Assembly: GCF_001039355.2 (NCBI RefSeq)
Contig: NW_019775565.1
Span: forward strand, 195,344 to 259,343
Source: Lingula anatina
Lineage: Eukaryota; Brachiopoda; Lingulata; Lingulida; Lingulidae
Reading direction: 5' to 3'
DNA: 64,000 nt
In this document: positions 25,828 to 38,105 of the stretch, in pieces
Layout: each line of letters opens with the position of its first letter
Position numbering within the stretch: the first letter of the stretch is position 1
Notes under the pieces: model-generated
The model's input: only the letters and a program-made list of their open reading frames with translations
The model's database searches: none
What the model was told of the DNA's origin: nothing
Made by a program: the position numbers and the translations under genes

Positions 25828-26059
25828 CATCCATTTTTGTACTCAACTCCAGGTCGTGTCTCATTTGATCCGTACCGGTCGACTTGGCTTTATCGTCATC
25901 AGTGGTAAGTGGATGTTCGGTCATATTGATTCCACCTAACTCAAATAAACTATTATTGCCGATGCTGAAAGGTGTGTATATCTTTATTGATGATTTAAGT
26001 CGACGTCGTCTGCAATCAAATGCTTTTCTGAGATCCAGTTTAATAGTAGAATCGATCAT
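25811..26059 (-). pseudogene. Possible LINE reverse-transcriptase fragment
   Basis: The minus-strand frame contains LDLRKAFDC followed by RRRRLKSSIKIY and FSIGNNSLFEL. This resembles non-LTR reverse-transcriptase motif A (LDLxKAFDxVDH, then a KLxxYG-like stretch and a residue run before the next motif). The expected VDH is missing, and no motif B or YADD box follows. If real, it is a short, dead 5'-truncated fragment. The match is brief, so confidence is limited. Confidence 0.3.
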
Positions 26060-27365
26060 TCAATAAAAAACGTCAACAAGGACTATCTACGACAGCACTT
26101 TTGCCTTTGCATTTTCATCTACTGACTGATGATTCCGGAGGTTAGCACCCTTAGTTTGTCACGTTCATTAATTACCATAACAACAGAGCTTTAATTCCTC
26201 CCTGTCTCTTTGAAGCCGCCGATGGTTTTCAATAAAGACTATTCTGCTGTGGTCCGTGTTATGAGGTCATGCAGTGGCAGGAGACTGTGTGATGCAGTCT
26301 GGGGGGATACCGATATCTCTGAAGTATCCGGGCACAGAGATGAACTTCCCATGTTTGGATTTTTGTGCGAAAGTGTTTGTCGTTGAAATAACGTTTAACT
26401 TTTACGGTGTCCCGGTGGGTCGGACGCATAGCCTGCCCTAGTGCCGTATGGTTTGCTAAAGTCCACTTATCAATGGTGGAATGTTTTGAAAGGGACGTTA
26501 CAAGTCTATGATATATATATATATATTTTTTTTTTTTAATTTCCGTGCAGTACCACGTTTGCTCTAATGAGAACACATCGGGGCGATAGATCACTGTGCC
26601 AATTTCTGTCCATCAAATCCTTCAGATAACATGCAGGTGGTTCAGAACACTTTCACCTCAGTTCGTACTATCATGGCAAGGGTTGAATCAGTTTATAGAT
26701 AGAGAGAATGAAGGGGATTGTATATTGCTGAACCTGTTGTTATAATATAAATATGTTATCAAAGATCTAGAAATATCCACTACTTCCCATTCTAGGCACA
26801 AAGTTTGGTCCACTCTGTTCTAGCTGTACCTCTGTCCAGATGTCATGGTGCACCTTGCAGTGGGCGCCCATCAATCTGTTAAACCCACTTTCCACTGGAC
26901 GGCGTCCTTTCTGCGTTTTTTTTTTTTTTTTTTTTGTGGGACCATGAGAACGCATCGCTGTGGTCGTAAAGAGGAGGCACAAGCATCCCTTTGGTTGCAG
27001 AATGAATGCTCAATGATAGATCTGCTGTCGGCAAGTAAATTATTTTTTCTCAGCTCACAGGGAGGTGGTCAGCAGCCTTGCTATATGCAGTCCTTAGACA
27101 GATGATGACATTATTGATAAAGACTGTCAAATAGTCAAAAAATGAACAGCTCTTGTGATGTGGTAAAACAATAACCATGACGATAGGAATGCGTAATAGT
27201 GAGTCGAATAAGCAATTTCAAAAAGCAATTTTTAAGTTCAACAGCTGTTCATTTTGGCCAAACATGGTTTCCCTGGGGTAAACGGCAATTTTCCCATAGT
27301 TGTCAATGGTACATGAATCCGTTCCGACATATAAAAATATTCACCATCCCCAGAAATGCACTGCA
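26060..27365. other. Intergenic region with homopolymer and (AT)n tracts
   Basis: Contains (AT)n followed by poly-T at 26511-26538 and poly-T at 26918-26935. A minus-strand frame of about 80 codons below 26515 (containing KHSTIDKWTLANHTALGQAM) has coding-like composition but no recognised family. Confidence 0.4.
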
Positions 27366-27395
27366 TGACGTCACGCCTAGCCCACTGCGCATGCG
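27366..27395. promoter_or_regulatory. CRE plus NRF-1-type site pair (promoter-like)
   Basis: A perfect palindromic TGACGTCA (27366-27373) lies 12 bp before TGCGCATGCG (27386-27395), an NRF-1-type palindrome. Such pairs are common in CpG-rich animal promoters. No gene start was recognised on either side, so this is motif evidence only. Confidence 0.3.
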
Positions 27396-29150
27396 TGTAT
27401 TTTTAATGAGTTGCTAGATTGCCATAGGAAAATGAATGGGTTCGCGATTCGTGGGTAATTCGTGAGAATTGACAAACTAACGGCCTGATGCCGATAGACA
27501 GCAACGCTATGCTATGCTTCAAGCAACTCCTGAGCAAATATCGCTAGGGTTTTTAAAAAAATTCTGTTGTACACACGTACTAAGAAGTTTGCCGTATATT
27601 GCCTAGACTACCCTCAGCAAATCGCAAATATTTTCAGTAATAGTGATTTTAGACGGTAGATTCACTCAGAAACAAAGGGAAATAATTCGTTGCCGATAGC
27701 ACCAGCTGATAGCAGTAACATACAGAGTCTGATTAAAAATTTCATGGCAATTGAAGATTTTTTACCACTGTACAATGGAGTCCAAAAAGAGCACTTGGCA
27801 CAAATGTAAAACTGCCCAGTGCAAGACCAAGAATTCAATCAGTATTTTCAATCATATTATCAGATTCTACATAAATTGACTGACCATATCACTACTCAGT
27901 ATTTAACTAATCTCTTAATCCAAAATTCCTATCATCATTTAATAATTATGCAAAATTATTCTTTCAGATTGCTATTTATTTAAATTTTTAATGCTGCAAC
28001 TGTTCCAAAATAATCTTGTAGTAAAGGAAAAATGCAAATAAGAAGTGGAAGACCAATTTTACCCACAGTATTCAATTATTTGAATATAAAAAGAATAAGA
28101 TCACGATTTAACAAATTAAAATAATCTTTCATGAACTCTTTCATGAATAACATATTAAACAAAAATGAAAGTTATAAATCAGTGGTAATGGCTTATTCTG
28201 GAATATATGACCTCTGTACATCATCAGTACCTGACTTGGTACATTATAGTTACTACTTGGATACAGAGTTAGATTTAATAATGTAACAATAAAAACAATA
28301 TATATTATAATAATAAACTTCTCTGCACATATCAGACGCTTGTTACCATGAACTAACACTACTTGACAATGGGCTGAGCACTTATCACAGGGTCTGTGTG
28401 CGATGCCATTCTTGTGCTGTGATAGGTTAGTTGAGTCACGTGAAGCCCTACTGTTGCGCCCTCACGTATCGCGTAAATGCTGCACATTTCTGGCCATGCT
28501 TTTTTTTCTGAAAAGTTTGATTTTTGTGATAATCTCTTAAGACATCAGTACAAATAGGCTAGCCATTTATGGTAGTATGATGACAAGCACAGATCCCAGA
28601 ATAGTTGTGATAACTGTCGTGTTGGTAGTTAAATAGAATTTCTTATATTTCAATGAGTTGTTGTGAAATATGGATATCATACGAACAGTTGTTATCCCTT
28701 TAACGCATATGTGGCGTGGAATACGAATACCAAATTGCGTTTTAAGGACTAAGCATGACATTTTGTCTCGTTTGTTCCTGGTTTATTTTTATTGCTAGCG
28801 CGCTGTGCTCAACCGTATTTTCACCAATAACCGTATTTATGAAATTCCACCTTTTCCCTTTTATCTTCTGTTCAGCTATTGAATCCCTAGCCGTATCTAG
28901 CCGAATAATTCTATACACTGCAGGATGCACATTCAATTCACTTCCAAAAAGTGCCATTATTATATACCTAAATATTCCACACACCGCGGCCCAGCTAGTG
29001 CGACTGATGATGAAATAAGAGGAATTGCTGGTAATTGAAGTGGGAGACATTAATCATCGTCATTGCTGCTCTGCCCAAGCCGTTTATTAACTGATGAACG
29101 CGCTGATTTAGTCACTTGTTGATTAAATAAACACATCACATCCATAGACT
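27396..29150. other. Intergenic region
   Basis: AT-rich sequence. Frames of 60-100 codons occur on both strands around 28740-29050, but they overlap one another and none resembles a known family. No array or RNA gene seen. Confidence 0.45.
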
Positions 29151-29280
29151 TTAAGTCACGTATTGACCGCTAACCAACACTTTACACTGTCCAGACCCCC
29201 CCTCCCCCAGTCGGGGGTTAAGTCAGGGACTGACCACTAACCAACGCTTTACACTGTCCAGACCCCCCATCGGGGGCTTA
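29151..29280. repeat. Two-copy ~65-bp tandem repeat
   Basis: TTAAGTCACG...CGGGGG (29151-29217) is followed by a second copy, TTAAGTCAGG...CGGGGG (29218-29280). The copies share ACTTTACACTGTCCAGACCC-like sequence and differ by several substitutions and a short C-tract length change. Confidence 0.88.
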
Positions 29281-30164
29281 ATAACGAGACAGCCTCAGTG
29301 CCAGTGATTAAGTTTTATTGTGGAACTTCTATGTGTCGCTACAGTTACGTATCTTTCCAGACCATATCAGTATATTCTACTACATGTCTATAATTATGAA
29401 ACTAATTTAATTTTAAAGTTCACACAAACACAGACACCATGAAGACTAATTAGAAAGAACAATTCAAAACGATGGCCACAATGAACATTTTATTTCAATT
29501 TAACACAGGGCAATTCTGTTTTACAATTTTGGAATTATTTAAATTAGTTGCTATGTCGGTCTCGGTGGTAGATGTATCATCTGTTGTGGCAACGGTAAAA
29601 AGCAATATCAAAACAGTCACCGACTGCCGTAACAACGCAGCCCCTTCTGCAATTATACACAATGAAGAAGACTGTTTCGCATGTGTAAGTTGTAGTGTCA
29701 ATTTTAAAAAAAAATCCTGTGTCTATTCTTACTCCTAATGCTGCGTCTGGATTTACGTCTTTGTGTTCCACGTTGCCATTACCTTACAAGTATGCTCGTG
29801 AATTAACACCGGGAGAGCAATCGAGGCAGTTCCAGAAATCCAGTGCTTGAGAAAATTGATTGTGAACTAAAAAACAGACGATTGTTTAGTCACGCTGCAC
29901 TCAAGATTACGGCTTATAGAAAACAGCCTGTTTACGCAGCAGCCCAGAAGAAACCAAACTCCTCCGCTTTGGTAACTATCAAATTGAGTTTAATCCATTT
30001 GACGTCTTGATTCACATCATTTCATATTCCAATTGATTGACAAACGAAGTAGAATCATCCGATATACTTCAGAGATATTTGATGAACAAACCGTGACAGT
30101 TGTTCAATTCTACTGGAAGTAATATCTGTACTTTGGCCAATTCCTAGCGGCAGCTGCCTCGTCC

Positions 30165-30281
30165 ATGTGAGCATGCGCAAAATCCCCACTTTGTCAAAGA
30201 TCGTCTATCGGCTGCGGCGTAGATAGTCAGTGGAATTTGTAGAGTAACTGTAAGATCATCAACAGTGTCGGACTTCTATAT
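30165..30281 (+). other. Possible non-coding first exon of the second GPCR
   Basis: GAGCATGCGCAAAA (NRF-1-like, near 30170) is followed about 100 bp later by a strong donor, CTATAT|GTAAGTAC (GT at 30282). The receptor coding frame at 33446 is preceded by an acceptor (TTATTGCAG, AG at 33435-33436). A spliced 5' UTR with a roughly 3.15-kb intron would link them. This is inference from splice signals and orientation. Confidence 0.25.
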
Positions 30282-31096
30282 GTAAGTACGCATTGGCTCT
30301 GTTTGGTATACATGAAATATGCAATAACGTTTTCTATCGTTTGGTACATGTTATTCACATTCGGTTAAAAAATACGTAGGTTTTTAGGCATTTTATAGCC
30401 GAGATTTGAGTTCCTTCTATATTTGCTTTTTGCTTCATTTTTTTCGAAGTATCTCATTTTTTAAAGAAATGGTAGTTCCTTCCAAACTTTTGACATAAGG
30501 ATGTTTATCTATAACAAATCAGTGGTCAGGGCGAAAGGTTAAACTACAGGCAAAAAAAACTGTGTGCAAAAATTGATGAATAAATGGCCGGGGTCAGCCG
30601 TCCTATTAATGGCCTGTACTCTGGGAATATAACATCACAGCTGTCTGTGGAGGCACATGTGTTCCTGATGCTATCTCTCTGCCCATTAAAACACGGCCAA
30701 TAACTTTACGATGAGGGTCCAAGATATCGGAATACCCATCTTAATGAAGAGCGCTGGAACTGTAAAAAACACTCAGATATAACCGCCTCACAAGAACAAT
30801 TTGTCAGATACAGACAGAGAAAGGATCACATGCGTTAACAATTATAGACCATTCATCTTGGAGGCTTGCTGAAAGAAAAAAGTTACAGGAATCGACGGCA
30901 CTGTGAAACTTATAATCATTTTACTTCATAATAAGGTTAATAAAGGTAAATCAGGGCAGAATTGAGACCGTCTCCTGGTTGTACCGTTAGACGAGTCAGA
31001 TCTTCAAGTTTACATTGACGGGTATCTAATTATTTTTGTCGGAAGACGGTCAAAAATGGAGGATGGATTAATAAATATAATTTGGAAGACTGTCAG

Positions 31097-31256
31097 AAAA
31101 TATCTCTGGATCCGCCCCTGTGAGGCCCTAACTTTGGTTCTTAACAGCCGAATTGTCGGGTACCCACATCTTTCAAATAATAATAATGATGATAATAATT
31201 GGACAACCAACAAAATTAATCAACAAAGCAAAAAAATATCTCTGGATCCGCCCGTG
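31097..31256 (+). repeat. Dispersed repeat with inverted homologue at 56.7 kb
   Basis: The segment GGTTCTTAACAGCCGAATTG and its flanks (about 31120-31203) match the minus strand of 56727-56806. Here the core lies between two direct copies of AAAATATCTCTGGATCCGCC (31097-31118 and 31231-31253). Two diverged copies in one window indicate a dispersed element family. No coding capacity. Confidence 0.75.
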
Positions 31257-33398
31257 TACATGTAATATAAACAAAATAACATAGTTTGTGAGGTTGTGGA
31301 CGGTGCGGAGTGAGTCATGGTCAAGTTTCCAAACTACCCAAGATGTCTTTGATTAAAAAAAAAAACATTGATGGAAAGGGTATATTTACGCACTAACAGG
31401 CTGATATCAGTCCAGTGACTGAGCATTTCTTATAGTTCGAGGTGTGGTTGTCCTTGTTACACTAAGCCGGCCAAATTCCAGCACTCTCTCTCTGTGGTGC
31501 CTGCAGTATTGCCGTACAAGCAGTTGGGTTTTCTATCTGGCCGCTATTCTCTAAGTGTATACATGCATATGCATTTGCTGTAGGAGTGGGAACGTATCAA
31601 ACCGAATATAGGCTCTAATTACATATTTGATTCTTGATTAATCATATATACAACATACTTTATACGACGGAATAGATATCTATATATGCCTAACCAATGA
31701 TTTTATCCGTAATGGAAGTGGCAATCACACAGAATACTTCCAGCCTTATTTCCACGACTGAGTTACTCACGAGAACGGGTTAATTCATATATAACCCGCA
31801 TCAGTGGTATGCCGTGTGTTGAGTTTATTTCAAGCGTTGGTTATTGGGGTGTTTTACCTTAGACTGCTGTAAAAATATCGGTTGTATTTGAACACATGAG
31901 GCAGGCTGCTGCAGTTTCTTGGGGTAATATCAACAAGAAAATCAGCACCACGCGCTGCTTACCTCACCGCGGTTAATGTGATACATGGATGAACATTAAC
32001 TATCTCATGCGTGACGCAAGGCAGGAGTTTAAAGAAATGACTTAGAAGTGTTATACTAGTCTTGATTAATTAAAGGCATGATGAAGAGGTGTTAAGTCAC
32101 AGGGTAAGTACTACTTGCCAGCAAGGTCGTGATCTTTAACGCTGTTTCTGCACTGTAACGTTCCGCGGTGATGTATCTGTACGTCTGTCATATCCGCGTT
32201 ATTTGTGAGGTAATTTCTCGTAGTTGTGTTTTGACAAATACGTGTTTTCTCCGATATATAAATGCATATCAGTTATCGACATGCTGGCAGCCATAAGCTA
32301 CATCATTTGTAACTAGTGGAGATGTAGGCGAGTGAGCTGAAATGATTGTGATGAATTCAGTTCTGTCAGATACCAGATAACTCTCTGGAATAACAGCTTT
32401 TCACGTTCTTACTATTCCACGTCTGAACATACAAACTGTCACAGGCCTATAGAAAGGATACGTTAGATATTATTATCCGAAGAGATAAGTGATTATATTA
32501 TTTTAAAGTAAAACTGCCCTGATGATGTGACACGTTTATAAAAGAGTTCATGACGACAAGTCAATCAAAATATGGAACAGTTTCTATCTCATAAGGCGAT
32601 CAAAGCTGGAGTCATTAACGATAGAAATTCAACTGTCAGAGGGTGAAGAGGGCAACAGCGTCCTCGAGGTGTTAACAAAGGTCGTCATCGCCATTAAACT
32701 TTGTGAAGAACCGAATTATATACTAGAGTTATATACTATAGATAGAAATATATGAGATGGCTCCATTGACAGAAAAAAGAGTGATAATAAAAAGGAAGCA
32801 GATGGCTAATGGTGAAATTAATGTTCCGTAAAAGGCGTTGATAAAAATATTTAAAGCAGCGAAATTGCAACGAAATTTATATAGTGCTTAGTGAGAAAAA
32901 ACTCACGGAAAGTAATTTTTCACGAAAAAAAATGAGACTATGGAATGTCAGAAAAAATAATAAGTATCAAAACTGTGAATAACACGTAGACATGCATCTG
33001 TACTCTAATGTTTTTTATGCCAAATTACACACTCCGCCACTTGCCGCACTACATATCAAGGCTCAGTGTGAGAGTCCTCACTTCTACTGAGTCGATCGAA
33101 ACAGTTTATCTTAAAAACTATGCTGGGAATACTGAAAGTTCCTTCGGAACACTAGCACTATATAGTCAGTACATGTACCAAACGTCAAGTTGACATCGAC
33201 AAACGTACTTTCCGCGTTCCCTGATTATCCTTGTAGGACGAACCAACGCGAGCTCTCGTCCTTCCATGTTGTCAACGACCTCATACTGTAGGTGCAACCC
33301 ATTGTACACGCCACTGCTTAAACCTCACAGAACACGCTTTATTTAGTCACACATAACTTTTCCACCCAGGCAGAGCTAGCAAAATTGTAATCTAGCAC

Positions 33399-33400
<2 letters not shown>
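31257..33400. other. Region upstream of the second GPCR
   Basis: No gene recognised. A 61-codon frame at 33008-33193 has no family resemblance. The region probably lies inside the receptor's 5' UTR intron or promoter. Confidence 0.4.

Positions 33401-33431
<31 letters not shown>
33401..33431. repeat. (TTA)n microsatellite in the acceptor tract
   Basis: About ten TTA units run straight into TTGCAG, the likely splice acceptor 10 bp before the receptor's ATG. The microsatellite therefore replaces the usual polypyrimidine tract. Confidence 0.9.
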
Positions 33432-33432
<1 letters not shown>

Positions 33433-33445
33433 GCAGATAACCAGG

Positions 33446-34549
33446 ATGGCGGTAGTTGACAGCCTCACCAACTCCACAGCCGTCTACAACGACACGGGGT
33501 TCACAGCCGTCTACAACGACACGGGGTTCACAGCCGTCTACAACGACACGGGGTTATATTGTCACGTGTTAGAGATGGGCTTTACTCGGGTAGGAATCCC
33601 GCTCCTCTTGTCTCTGATCAGCCTTCTCGGGTTGGCGGGAAATGTCCTTGTTATCTACGTCATATCCAGGAATAAACGGATGAACGCGCTGTTCTTTAAC
33701 TTAGCTCTGGCTGATTTGTTCTTCATCATCGTGTGTGTACCGGTTCAGATCACTAACTATGCCTCGGCCAACAGAGTGGCACTGGGTCCTGTGATCTGCA
33801 AGATCAGCTACTACGTCACCTACTTCACCATGGCACTCAGTATCTACTCTCTTGTGGCCATCTGTGTCCTGCGCTATGTGGGCATCAAACACCCGCTTCA
33901 CGCCAGGAAACTGTTACGCCGCAGAAACGTGATTCTCGCCAGTAGCGTGATTTGGGTGTTTACGTTGGTGTTGAACATACCGGTGGCGTTTTTCTACAAT
34001 GAGACGTCGACGTCATTGTGTAGTGTGTCTACGGGGGAACAGTGGCAGTACTACGTCTACGTCTCACTGACGTCAGGATTTGACTTTGTTATTCCTTTCA
34101 TCCTGGTCTCTACGCTGTCTACGTTGATTATTGTAACAATAAGGAAAGACCTCACTGAGAGAGAGGAGCTGCATCTGGAAACTGAGGAACAGCTTCAGCA
34201 ATCCAAGAAAAATACGAAAAGACTGATTGTTCTGGTCATATTGGTAACAGTGGTCTTCTTCGTCTGCAACGGACCACTTAACTTAACTTTAATTCTTGTA
34301 GGGATGGGAGCCGTCAGTTTTACGTGTGACCCTGTGGACGGGATTCCTATCATTCTCATTCAAGTTCTGGCCATTTCAAACGCCAGTTTAAATCCTCTGA
34401 TATTCAACTTTGCATCAAAGGAATTCAGAAAAGAATTTGCAAAAGCCCTGAGTTTTCGTTCTAAAAAAAGAACCACCGACAGTATGGCTTTAACAGGTTG
34501 TGGTGGAAATAAAAACGGAACTAAATGTACTCTAAGAGACTCGCAGTAG
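33446..34549 (+). CDS. Class A GPCR, paralogue of the 16-kb receptor, divergent activation motifs
   Basis: A 367-aa frame. ATG at 33446 is chosen because the frame upstream runs into the CAG acceptor. It shares ICVLRYVGI at the end of TM3 and its overall layout with the receptor at 16066. Landmarks are N66 (GNVLVI), D90 (FNLALADLFF), C118 with C192 as the loop-2 cysteine, and seven hydrophobic helices. Three class A switches are altered: DRY is LRY (142-144), CWxP in TM6 is CNGP (274-277, Trp replaced by Asn), and NPxxY is NPLIF (316-320, Tyr replaced by Phe). The N-terminus has three perfect 9-residue repeats, each with an NDT sequon, plus N9. It looks like an intact, expressed-type gene (long frame, no stops). 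Ligand unknown; an atypical peptide receptor is most likely. Confidence 0.88.
   Translation: MAVVDSLTNSTAVYNDTGFTAVYNDTGFTAVYNDTGLYCHVLEMGFTRVGIPLLLSLISLLGLAGNVLVIYVISRNKRMNALFFNLALADLFFIIVCVPVQITNYASANRVALGPVICKISYYVTYFTMALSIYSLVAICVLRYVGIKHPLHARKLLRRRNVILASSVIWVFTLVLNIPVAFFYNETSTSLCSVSTGEQWQYYVYVSLTSGFDFVIPFILVSTLSTLIIVTIRKDLTEREELHLETEEQLQQSKKNTKRLIVLVILVTVVFFVCNGPLNLTLILVGMGAVSFTCDPVDGIPIILIQVLAISNASLNPLIFNFASKEFRKEFAKALSFRSKKRTTDSMALTGCGGNKNGTKCTLRDSQ
33476..33556 (+). repeat. 27-bp coding repeat x3 (TAVYNDTGF)
   Basis: Three in-frame copies (33476, 33503, 33530) identical except for the last base. They encode TAVYNDTGF, TAVYNDTGF and TAVYNDTGL in the extracellular N-terminus. Each adds one N-glycosylation sequon. 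Confidence 0.98.
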
Positions 34550-37500
34550 TTCAGACAATTCAGTTTTTAATAATCATTGTATGATGTTCTATGTTTTTGT
34601 TTCCATTTCACTCTACATTTTATCAATATTCAGAGATAATAGACCTTAGGATTAGTTTTTTTTCTTCGGTATTCTGCATTCTCCTGACCCCTGCTTGCAA
34701 TTGACCCAATTGTCCGTTTTCCTATGTCTTCTCTGAAATCAGTGGCACTCATTACAGAACGATTACGTTTAAAACCAGCTGAATCCCCTGAGAGATGGGC
34801 GAGGTCGGCCATATTGAATTCCACAGTTTTAAAAACCATTGAATGTTTTCGTCAGCAGAGGCGATGTTGTCTCCGTTGTTGTCTGCCACTGCAGTAAATA
34901 TAGAGACAAAACAAACACTACAAAGCTCGGTGCCTTTCGATATAGGTAATAAGAAGAAATGTAATGTTGTTAATGCATTTTTGTATATTTAATTTGTGAA
35001 CAAGGTGCACAATAATCAAGTTGTAAGAAGTAAGGCGGCGCTTTTTGAAAAGTTCAACCGTTAATCAGATCCTTATTCCAAAAACACACCATTTACAACT
35101 TGGGAAACAAGAAAAACTGCCCCCAGACGGGGTTGAAGTCGGAAATCAATTGAGTTATTCTGCATATTTTCTCATTATAAGAAGAAAGAGACGTACTTAA
35201 CCTCACAGTAAAGCCCGTGGAGATAGTGTCGGCTTCATGCGCTATAATCATGGAGGTTTATCACCTTCAGGATTCCATTTCTACAATTTCGAATCCTGGG
35301 AGCTTCACCTGCCCGTCACTCAGCAAACGAAAAGATCAATGTAATTTTCCGGCTTTGAATATTTTTACGAGGCACTTCTTCCTACCTTATGTACGCCATA
35401 ACGTCAGATAACGTCAACGTAACAAAATGCGTCGTAGCCTAATTTTTTCAGTTTAAATACCGTGTAGCACTTATGACTTTATAGAACCAATACATTCACC
35501 AGTTATAGGACAGAGTTAAGTAGACGGAAATTCTTCATGAAGTTTAGAACACATGCGTGACACGTGCTAATTATTGTAAAATATCAGTAGTCAGTACGGC
35601 ACTCATATGGACTCACAATCTATCAAGTCTTGTGTGGTCAGTCATCATGCACCGGTCAGTTATAATTAACCATCAAATTTGATAACTGTTTCGGTCCGCC
35701 CGGGGGTTGGCCGTTAATGAGTTCGTGCCGGCTTGCATTATTAACTTCTGTCCCCCGGGGAACAGACACTGCTGATTACAAGTTAACATTGACACGAACG
35801 CAGCAAAGTCACACAACCAGATCTAGATTTTTATGTATTCTGAATTTTGAGCAAACCTGCTTTATGGAAAACAAAAAGAAAAGCTTTTTTTCATTCATGT
35901 ACAAACGCTCCATCCGTTTTGATATGTAATAGTTGTTAACAATACATGTCGATTTGTCTTTATTTTTTCTTCCGCTGTCTTTTTCTTTTCCTCCGTTATT
36001 CAAAATTCGTATCCATTTCAAACTTGCGTTCTTTGTTTTCATTAAAACTTAAACTAATAACTCGATACCGTTCACTAATGGTGATGCTATTTTCAATATA
36101 CACATACTCTCTGCTCCTGTTAAACCTCAACCTCTACTCGTCATTGTGACGACTTGACTTCGTTCATCTTTTTACTTGGTTAACATATGGAAAAGACCTA
36201 TCATTCTGGCATTTAGTCTCCGTAATTACTTCACCATATGTCTCTGCAAGATAACGTTTTCTAATAATGGACTCCTCGGCACGTGTCGCAGTGTTGGGTA
36301 AGCACGCTGTGCAGCTCATAGAGACTGAGGTCCCTGGAGTTTGATGTCCAGTCACTTTAATCCCAATCTCCGATGGCCGATATTGACCAGCAGCCACTGG
36401 AGTATGAAGACCACAGGGGTGTGAGCGGTTTGTGAGCGGGTCAATATGTTCCTGGTCAAGTGATTCCTATATATAAATTATATTACGATAGCGTATTACA
36501 GTGTACCATACGCTGGGCACATCTAGATATTGAAACTGTGTGAATGGTAGAAAAGTCAACAGGATTCGACTAGTCTACATTTTGCAGTATTCGGCATTTA
36601 AGTTCCGAATTCCCAAGATTCTACAAATCAGTGAACTCAATGTCCAAACAGTAACAGCAAATTATTCTAGAATGTACATGAAGTTTAATTTTATTATATC
36701 TGAAATTGTACTGTTATCCAAACTACGTTACTGCTATGTTGTGTATCAATCTGTCCGATGAGATTATTTCTGAATTAAGTTGGCAAAACTTAGGCAACCC
36801 TGGATAGAAGGAGTTTAATCAACCTTCTATGGCAGCTGGGGGTGGTTTACTCTGATATAGATATTGGTCCTAAAATGGCGATTGTATATCATAAAATGTT
36901 CCAGAACTGTCAACAGGAATGCCGGCTTACGACGCGAATTACTGATTGTGTAGTGATATAAAGTCTATAAAATATTAGGGAAACAACAAGTACCAGCAAA
37001 ATATTCACCAAACACCAAAGCATAGGTTCAGCACTGGAGTTACCGATCAATTGTAAAAGCCGCACTACGTCTTAAACTGAAAGATCTATAAAACCAATTT
37101 TCCAAGGACACAAGAGACCAATAATAAAAAGGTTTCGAAACATATCTGTTTTGGCCGCTAATTGCACGATATTGTCAAGGCTCGTGCATGTAGAACCCTT
37201 GGGTTTGAAAGGGGAGTGGAAGGATTCATTCATTTAAAAGCAATAAGGCTGAATTTAAAGGAATGTGATGTATTTAATTTCTCATGTGCCTGGAATAATG
37301 TACATCTAAACTGCATAGCAAGAATCAGCCTTTATATTTGATAGACCATTCTAATATAATTGTTCAGCTAGTGATCCTAGCATCATTTGAAATAAGGAGG
37401 TCGATATCATGTCTTTTCAACGTAAGAAGACATCACTGGTTGCTACATAAAACTTTTGCGCCATGTGATGGTAACAGTGTTGAAGTCTAACAGGGCGTGG

Positions 37501-38074
37501 TCAGTATTCTGCTGTTCTGTAAAAAACTGCACAATTGGTTGGCTGCGGAAAAGGTTGAGGTTTCGTATATGAGTTATATCAAGTAGCGATTACATTTATT
37601 CCCCCAGATACTGGTGTTTCAATATTAAATGGTTTTGTCCTAGAAAACCGTTGTTGTTGTTGGATCTTAGACCCCATTTCCAGAGATTAGATCGATCTAC
37701 TTTGGATCGACCTAACTCCCTGGGGGTTCACGCTAAATAGCTGTCAGCCGGGCGGACACGAAAGTTAATTACCCCCTTACAGCTTGTAGTAGGCGGGACG
37801 GACATTTAAGCCGGATTATCTGACAGTAATCTAGTGAGACTCCCCGCGGGGATAGATCGATCTAAAAGCTCTGGCAATACAGCCTTAGTTACAATAACCT
37901 TTCACGTATGCCTTGTTCTTGTAGGTCGTACGTTGAGCTCTGGGTAAAGAGGTGCCAACTTTTGGAACTCCTTTGATCATAAATCTATTTCACATTGTTA
38001 ATGTGTGGTCAAATGATATTTTACTTGTATTTGAGAATTATCTGTCATGTTGTTTTTGTTATTATTATTATTAC

Positions 38075-38105
<31 letters not shown>

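Noticed and set aside
28742-29050. Paired ~90-100 codon frames on both strands
   Set aside because: No family resemblance, no splice context, and the two frames are mirror images of one another.
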